Below, in pieces: positions 16,396 to 19,937 of a stretch of 19,937 nt of DNA. The position numbers were made by a program, and so were the translations under genes. Position 1 is the stretch's first letter. Each line of letters opens with the position of its first letter. The stretch is from CAYWMP01 sp964459445. Lineage in GTDB: Bacteria; Desulfobacterota; DSM-4660; Desulfatiglandales; HGW-15. The DNA is taken from the NCBI GenBank assembly GCA_964459445.1, contig CAYWMP010000110.1, forward strand, positions 1 to 19,937, in the 5' to 3' direction. The notes beneath the pieces are model-generated. The model was not told the DNA's origin. It saw only the letters and a program-made list of their open reading frames with translations, and did not search any database.

Positions 16396-17196
16396 TTACC
16401 CTATATCCTCAAGGTAACTCCTGACTTGAGAGTGCGTATCAGGACCCACGACGAGCAAAGGATCTCCGATCTTTTCACCATTTAAATACTCATTGAGAAA
16501 GAATTCTTTTCCATCCATTTTGTAGATCTTTCCACCGGCCGCTTCGATAATGCAGCGGGCTGCAGCCAGATCTTGAAAAGATTCATTTACGATGACCGCC
16601 GCTTCGGCGCGGCCCATGGCGACATAGCAAATATGGGCGGAAGTGCATCCTAAGTCACGGATTTTCCCTGGAAAATTTGTACGAAAACGCTGGTGAAACC
16701 TTGAATAGGTGAGGAGAAGGCTTTCATCATCAATATTCTCTTGGGCTGAAACACGGATTTTTTCTTTTCCCCAATGGGCTTTTTCCCCGGCCCGCGCATG
16801 GAATAGATCCCGGGTAACCGGCATATAAAACACGCCAAAGACGGGCCAGTAGTTTTCAAGGAGAGCGAGGGAGATGCCCCAAATAGGGATTCCAGCCTGG
16901 AAGTTTGCCACGCCATCCAGGGCATCGTAAACCCAAAGATATCGTTTTTCATCGTGGGTATAGCCCTGACTTTCCTCATTCGCTCCAAACACCTGATGTT
17001 TCGGAAACTGGGCATGAAGTTGATCTTGAAAGAACTCGGTTAGGTGCAGTTCGGCTTCGGTAACAAGAGACTCATCAAACTTGACCTGGTGTCTTCCCTT
17101 ACCATAGAAAGATAGGGCCTCCTGGCCCGAACGGCGAACGATCTCTGTTGCAAAACCCGTTAATTCTTCAATGCCTCCTATTTCATGCCCGGTCAT
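16396..17196 (-). CDS. Inositol-monophosphatase-family protein with a divergent active site
   Basis: Member of the Mg-dependent inositol monophosphatase / bisphosphate nucleotidase fold family, 266 residues, full length, cytoplasmic. Seen: LVTEAELHL (usually L-V-T-E-A-D), FGANEES at 70-76 (metal Glu), YDALDGVANF at 90-99 (usually D-P-L-D-G-T-x-N-F), and FQDLAAARCIIEAAGG at 207-222 (usually W-D-x-A-A-G). Metal ligands are kept (Glu74/75, Asp91, Asp94, Asp209), but the Pro, the water-activating Thr (here Val96) and the Trp are changed. Activity could be altered, so a substrate is not assigned; SuhB, CysQ or sugar-phosphatase roles are all possible. ATG start with a strong AAGGAGG 5 bases upstream. 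It is the last gene of a leftward trio, 40 bp after trmL. Confidence 0.82.
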   Translation of the reverse strand: MTGHEIGGIEELTGFATEIVRRSGQEALSFYGKGRHQVKFDESLVTEAELHLTEFFQDQLHAQFPKHQVFGANEESQGYTHDEKRYLWVYDALDGVANFQAGIPIWGISLALLENYWPVFGVFYMPVTRDLFHARAGEKAHWGKEKIRVSAQENIDDESLLLTYSRFHQRFRTNFPGKIRDLGCTSAHICYVAMGRAEAAVIVNESFQDLAAARCIIEAAGGKIYKMDGKEFFLNEYLNGEKIGDPLLVVGPDTHSQVRSYLEDIG

Positions 17197-17236
17197 ATAT
17201 CCTCCTTCTTACCTATGAATAATGTTTGACAAAGCG

Positions 17237-17752
17237 CTATTGAGGCCCTTTGAAACGCCCCATTTGATGAAGGCTATGGTAGACGATAATCCCTACGGTC
17301 GTGGAAAGATTTAGGCTGCGCACGTTACCCCAGATGGGAATTCTATAGCAAGGGTAGGATTCTCGAATCTCATCCGGCAATCCCAGGGTTTCTTTTCCAA
17401 ATAACAGATAATCCCCATGACGGATTTCCGCCTCTGTATATAGATCGACGGCATGCCTACTGTATGCGGCAATTTTTGGGCGATCCCTTTCCTCCCGAGT
17501 CTTCAAAAAGGCATCAAAATTCTCATGATGCCTTACATCAACCTCTTGCCAATAATCCAAGCCGGCTCTCTTTAGATGTTTGTCGTCAACCTTAAATCCC
17601 AATGGATGGATCAAATGCAAAACGACCTCAGCGGCGCCGCAGATTCGTGCGATGTTCCCTGTGTTGGAGGGGATTTCAGGTTGGTAGAGAACCACATGAA
17701 GCGCTGGATTCTCTATCCGTCGATGCTCTATCTTGTTGATATTAAACGCCAT
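17237..17752 (-). CDS. trmL: tRNA (cytidine/uridine-2'-O)-methyltransferase TrmL
   Basis: SpoU-class (SPOUT, knotted) methyltransferase that 2'-O-methylates the wobble base of certain leucine tRNAs using S-adenosylmethionine. At 171 residues it is close to the family length of about 155, with an N-terminal extension of about 16 residues. Seen: LYQPEIPSNTGNIARICGA (motif 1, with the conserved N-T-G-N-I-x-R), LLFGKETLGLP (motif 2), and IPIWGNVRSLNLSTTVGII (motif 3, SAM-binding knot). ATG 17752 lies 3 bp after the stop of the DUF2889 gene, so translation is probably coupled. Assignment is strong; the precise tRNA targets are taken from the family. Confidence 0.93.
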   Translation of the reverse strand: MAFNINKIEHRRIENPALHVVLYQPEIPSNTGNIARICGAAEVVLHLIHPLGFKVDDKHLKRAGLDYWQEVDVRHHENFDAFLKTREERDRPKIAAYSRHAVDLYTEAEIRHGDYLLFGKETLGLPDEIRESYPCYRIPIWGNVRSLNLSTTVGIIVYHSLHQMGRFKGPQ

Positions 17753-17755
17753 TCA

Positions 17756-18364
17756 TCAGAATGATTCGGATTTGGAATTTGCAGGGTATCCCCTTTTCCG
17801 CAAGAGGTTCTTAAGTTCATTGACGAGCGGGCCGTCCTCTCTCCATAGGCGGCAGCTGTTTACCACATGATCCAAGCCCTCGACCTGTTCTAAATCACTT
17901 GGTATAGGCTGAGGGTTGCGCTTCCTATTGGCCCAGTATCCGTGTACGGCCTCCTGGCCCATAGTCACGACCAGGTGTGTGAGATGAGCACAGCCTTTTG
18001 TGCCTCCCATGGCGTGCCGGACCTTCTCTCCAAAGCCGCTTTGAATCTTTAATCCGATGATTCCTTTGATGCTGCCAAGAGTCCTGTGACACCGTTCACG
18101 GGGCACTCGCGGCATCTCGGCCTCTGCGTCGTGAACCGCCAAGGGCATCGGCCCTCCAATGAGCAGACGGATGACCATGTGGTGAACGACGCCTGGCTCT
18201 TCTTGCCGGCCCACCATGTTATACACCGGGGTAAAGCGCTCATCCAACAAGACACCTTCCACGATAATGGTTTCATCATCAATCGGATAGGTTTTAAGAT
18301 TCAGGGATCTATTGTGGATGACATCCCCTTGGATTCTATTTTTCAAGCTCTGCAATTTTTCCAT
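17756..18364 (-). CDS. DUF2889 family protein
   Basis: Protein of 202 residues of the DUF2889 family, function unknown. Seen: HNRSLNLKTYPIDDETIIVEG near the N-terminus, VVHHMVIRLLI, VHDAEAEMPRVP, CHRTLGSIKGIIGLKI and GGTKGCAHLTHLV, which follow the family pattern of conserved His, Asp and Cys residues (a possible metal site is my inference). The C-terminal 40 residues (from about 160) are basic and variable. No signal peptide or membrane segment. ATG 18364 with AGG 8 bases upstream. It is first of a leftward run with trmL (3-bp gap) and the phosphatase-like gene. Confidence 0.8.
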   Translation of the reverse strand: MEKLQSLKNRIQGDVIHNRSLNLKTYPIDDETIIVEGVLLDERFTPVYNMVGRQEEPGVVHHMVIRLLIGGPMPLAVHDAEAEMPRVPRERCHRTLGSIKGIIGLKIQSGFGEKVRHAMGGTKGCAHLTHLVVTMGQEAVHGYWANRKRNPQPIPSDLEQVEGLDHVVNSCRLWREDGPLVNELKNLLRKRGYPANSKSESF

Positions 18365-18463
18365 TAGAATAACCTACATGTCTAGGGCCTGGCGTGTTGT
18401 CTCGAAAGTTCTGTCATCGATTTAGGCCTATATTCCATTTTCGAAATGATAGACCCGCGTGGA

Positions 18464-18652
18464 GCAAATTCCAATATTCAAACCCCAAATTCCAAGCAAT
18501 GGACAAATCCCAATTTTAAAAATTCAAAACAAAAACATTCTGATCGTTCGACCTTGAGGCTCTCGACAGGGGCTTCGGCGCTGATTCTTCATTATTTCCT
18601 GTTTGGTCATTCGTATTTGTTTGGGGTTTGGCCATTGAAATTTGGAATTTTC
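18464..18652. repeat. Imperfect inverted AT-rich repeat element (MITE-like)
   Basis: The decamer CAAATTCCAA occurs twice on the left (18465-18474 and 18486-18495), and its complement is on the right (AAATTTGGAATTTT, 18638-18651). The left arm continues with AACCCCAAA (18481-18489) and the right arm with its complement TTTGGGGTTT (18620-18629), so the arms could fold on each other. Base composition and simple C-A-A-A-T-T-C-C phrasing are unlike the flanking genes. No transposase gene is present; copy number elsewhere is unknown. Confidence 0.5.
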
Positions 18653-18699
18653 GCGTCTCTGGGAAATGGGTCAAATAGGGAGCATTTTTCCCGAATTTT

Positions 18700-18716
18700 A
18701 CCAGCCTCAGGCTGGT
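18700..18716. other. Short perfect hairpin
   Basis: ACCAGCC-TCA-GGCTGGT, 7-bp stem with a 3-nt loop, 43 bp past the small cysteine-rich gene (minus strand). There is no T-run directly after it on the minus strand, so it is a weak terminator candidate at best. Confidence 0.4.
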
Positions 18717-18758
18717 GCAAATAGTCATTTTTTTGGACAAAACTCATGAGACGCGTCA

Positions 18759-18962
18759 TTAGAAGGGTCTCAAGGAACCGCAATCAGGACACTGCCAATT
18801 CACGCCGCTGCAGGTAAAACCCCACAGATTTTCTTCCATGCACTCGTTACAGATTTGAAATCCGCATGCGCAGGTCCAGCAAAAAAGCGTCTTTTTCCCG
18901 CAACAAGTGCATTGATAGGCCTTCTTCTTCCTGCCTTTTTCGCGCTTATAATTCTCAGTCAT
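18759..18962 (-). CDS. Small cysteine-rich, zinc-ribbon-like protein
   Basis: Hypothetical protein of 67 residues with 11 cysteines and no histidine. Cysteine pairs: Cys18-x2-Cys21, Cys28-x2-Cys31 (with Cys33), Cys38-x2-Cys41, and Cys58-x2-Cys61, plus Cys20 and Cys51. The spacing fits binding of two zinc ions in a RING- or ribbon-like fold. The N-terminus is strongly basic (KREKGRKKK), suggesting nucleic-acid or protein binding (inference). Recurrent Trp and Phe (FCWTC, NLWGF, NWQC) would pack around the metals. ATG 18962 has a weak ribosome binding site. It is 54 bp after the WalJ-like hydrolase on the same strand, possibly co-transcribed. I do not recognise a characterised relative; the ordered Cys pattern argues for a real gene. 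Confidence 0.65.
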   Translation of the reverse strand: MTENYKREKGRKKKAYQCTCCGKKTLFCWTCACGFQICNECMEENLWGFTCSGVNWQCPDCGSLRPF

Positions 18963-19016
18963 TTCTTCGCGATACCCGGAAGCCCTAAATGACGATCAAC
19001 GTTTCTCCGGGGAATA

Positions 19017-19793
19017 CTATGAAAGATCGATCAAAGCGACAGGGGAGTGCTGTTCGCTCACAAGAATCTTCGTGTCCCGGCACCCGCCCTGCTTCAGGGC
19101 TCGCCTTGCGATCCCTATGGCCTTCTCAGGCGAGTTATTGACCTCGCTGAGATGGGAAAGGACGACGAAAGCAAGATCATTGTGTGAAACCGCTTTTAAC
19201 AATTTCCCGGCCTGTTGATTGGACAGGTGACCGTCTTGCCCTTTAATTCTTCTTTTCACTTCCAAAGGATAGGGTCCATCCTCAAGCATCTTTGGGTCAT
19301 AATTAAATTCGATAATGAGGGCATGGCAGCCACGCAACCGATCTTCCACCAACCTTGTGCTGCGTCCCATATCCGTGACGATGCCGAGCCTGGCGCCGTC
19401 CGAAGAAACCACCAGCCCCATGGGATCCACGGAATCGTGGCATTTGGTAAAGGTCTCAATAACGACATCTTTTAGGGTGATGGTTTGGCCGGTATTTATA
19501 GGTACAGGCTTTGAGAGATTGCCCAGGGTGTTCATTCCTTTTCGGAATATGGAGGGATTGCTGTAAACCGGTATTTTTAGTCGTCGAGCCAGCGGGCCCG
19601 CACCTCTCATGTGATCGGTGTGTTCATGGGTAATGATCAGTGCATCGATACCTTTCGGGTTGACATCCAGGCCTTCCAGCCGATTGATCAGTTCTCTGCA
19701 GCTCAACCCGGCATCTACCATGAGGCTAGCCTTTTCGGTTTCCACATAACAGGCGTTGCCTCCGCTGCCTGAAGCCAAAACAGTGAACCTCAT
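19017..19793 (-). CDS. Metallo-beta-lactamase-fold hydrolase, WalJ/YycJ type
   Basis: Cytoplasmic metal-dependent hydrolase of 258 residues related to WalJ/YycJ, a family linked to nuclease activity and to replication or cell-wall phenotypes. Seen: N-terminal LASGSGGNACYVE and LMVDAGLS, then the metal-binding HEHTDH at 56-61, further ligands at KCHDSVDPMGL and IVTDMG, EFNYDP, and DGHLSNQQAGKLL near 185-198, all typical of this subgroup. ATG 19793 with AGAGG about 7 bases upstream. No walR/walK-type genes are near, as is normal outside Firmicutes. Family assignment is good; substrate not known. Confidence 0.88.
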   Translation of the reverse strand: MRFTVLASGSGGNACYVETEKASLMVDAGLSCRELINRLEGLDVNPKGIDALIITHEHTDHMRGAGPLARRLKIPVYSNPSIFRKGMNTLGNLSKPVPINTGQTITLKDVVIETFTKCHDSVDPMGLVVSSDGARLGIVTDMGRSTRLVEDRLRGCHALIIEFNYDPKMLEDGPYPLEVKRRIKGQDGHLSNQQAGKLLKAVSHNDLAFVVLSHLSEVNNSPEKAIGIARRALKQGGCRDTKILVSEQHSPVALIDLS

Positions 19794-19810
19794 ATAAAAC
19801 CTCTACCTCT

Positions 19811-19829
19811 GACTCCCAGCGATGGAGTC
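19811..19829. other. Short hairpin upstream of the WalJ-like gene
   Basis: GACTCC / GGAGTC, 6-bp stem around a 7-nt loop, between a possible upstream gene end and the WalJ-like start. No T-run follows; function unclear. Confidence 0.3.
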
Positions 19830-19883
19830 CCATGGTCAAATCCGTGGTCTTCTGCTAAGGCGGACAAAATCATCGATTGAAGT

Positions 19884-19937
19884 CTAACCAAACATATTTG
19901 AAATTTCCTTCAACTTTGAATCAACGTTTATCATTGT
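19884..19937 (-). CDS. Possible C-terminal end of an upstream gene, cut by window edge
   Basis: On the minus strand one frame is open from the right edge to TAG at 19884-19886, giving 17 codons ending in VDSKLKEISNMFG. The other two frames hit stops at once. The composition is protein-like, but 17 codons are too few to identify a product; it could be chance. Confidence 0.25.
   Translation of the reverse strand, partial: TMINVDSKLKEISNMFG

Larger units (their letters stand above)
18365..18758. other. 394-bp intergenic region with repeat-like DNA
   Basis: No supported gene on either strand. Most of it is the AT-rich imperfect inverted repeat (18464-18652) and a short perfect hairpin (18700-18716). 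A plus-strand open frame (18446-18724) crosses the repeat and has no recognisable protein features. Confidence 0.6.

Noticed and set aside
18446..18724. 92-codon open frame on the plus strand
   Set aside because: It runs through the AT-rich repeat and has a low-complexity N-terminal part with no family resemblance.
1..19937. Defence system, prophage, CRISPR array or tRNA genes
   Set aside because: No Cas, restriction, toxin-antitoxin, phage structural or transposase protein, no spaced direct repeats and no tRNA-like cloverleaf were recognised by eye.

Overview
The window looks like chromosomal DNA of a Gram-negative bacterium, most likely a member of the Desulfobacterota (former Deltaproteobacteria). 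This is inferred from the protein families present: a DUF6178-type protein, a DUF2889 protein, a DUF4390 protein next to an NtrY-like kinase, several HDOD and histidine-kinase genes, lipid A/Kdo biosynthesis genes, and moderate G+C coding DNA. No rRNA, tRNA, CRISPR array, insertion sequence or prophage gene was seen. Product names are read from motifs only; no database search was run.

Left block (1-9744, all minus strand) is an envelope-building region. In transcription order it holds a phosphomannomutase and a mannose-1-phosphate guanylyltransferase, which together make GDP-mannose from mannose-6-phosphate. A DUF6178-type protein of unknown function follows, then lpxC (first committed step of lipid A synthesis) ending in a clear hairpin terminator. 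After it come a DUF4390 exported protein, an NtrY-like membrane histidine kinase, and waaA (Kdo transferase), which overlaps the kinase by 8 bp and runs off the left edge. The 355-bp gap in front of lpxC carries a good sigma-54 (-24/-12) promoter match, an A-rich tract and a 9-bp-arm palindrome about 150 bp upstream. That layout fits an enhancer-dependent promoter and is the most interesting signal in the window.

Middle block (10046-12299, plus strand) is an ExbB/TolQ-type proton channel subunit, an ExbD/TolR partner, an FtsB/DivIC-like septum protein and a TPR protein. It diverges from the GDP-mannose genes and converges, with a 4-bp overlap, on the next block.

Right block (12296-19937, minus strand) holds an HDOD protein overlapping a soluble hybrid histidine kinase (signalling pair). 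After a 650-bp gene-poor gap comes a DUF2889 - trmL - inositol-monophosphatase-like operon. A 394-bp gap with an AT-rich imperfect inverted repeat separates that operon from a tiny cysteine-rich zinc-ribbon-like protein and a WalJ/YycJ-type metallo-beta-lactamase-fold hydrolase. The last ~50 bases may be the tail of another minus-strand gene.

Several starts are non-ATG and are decided by the ribosome binding site or by the lack of alternatives (lpxC TTG, exbB GTG, ftsB-like TTG).
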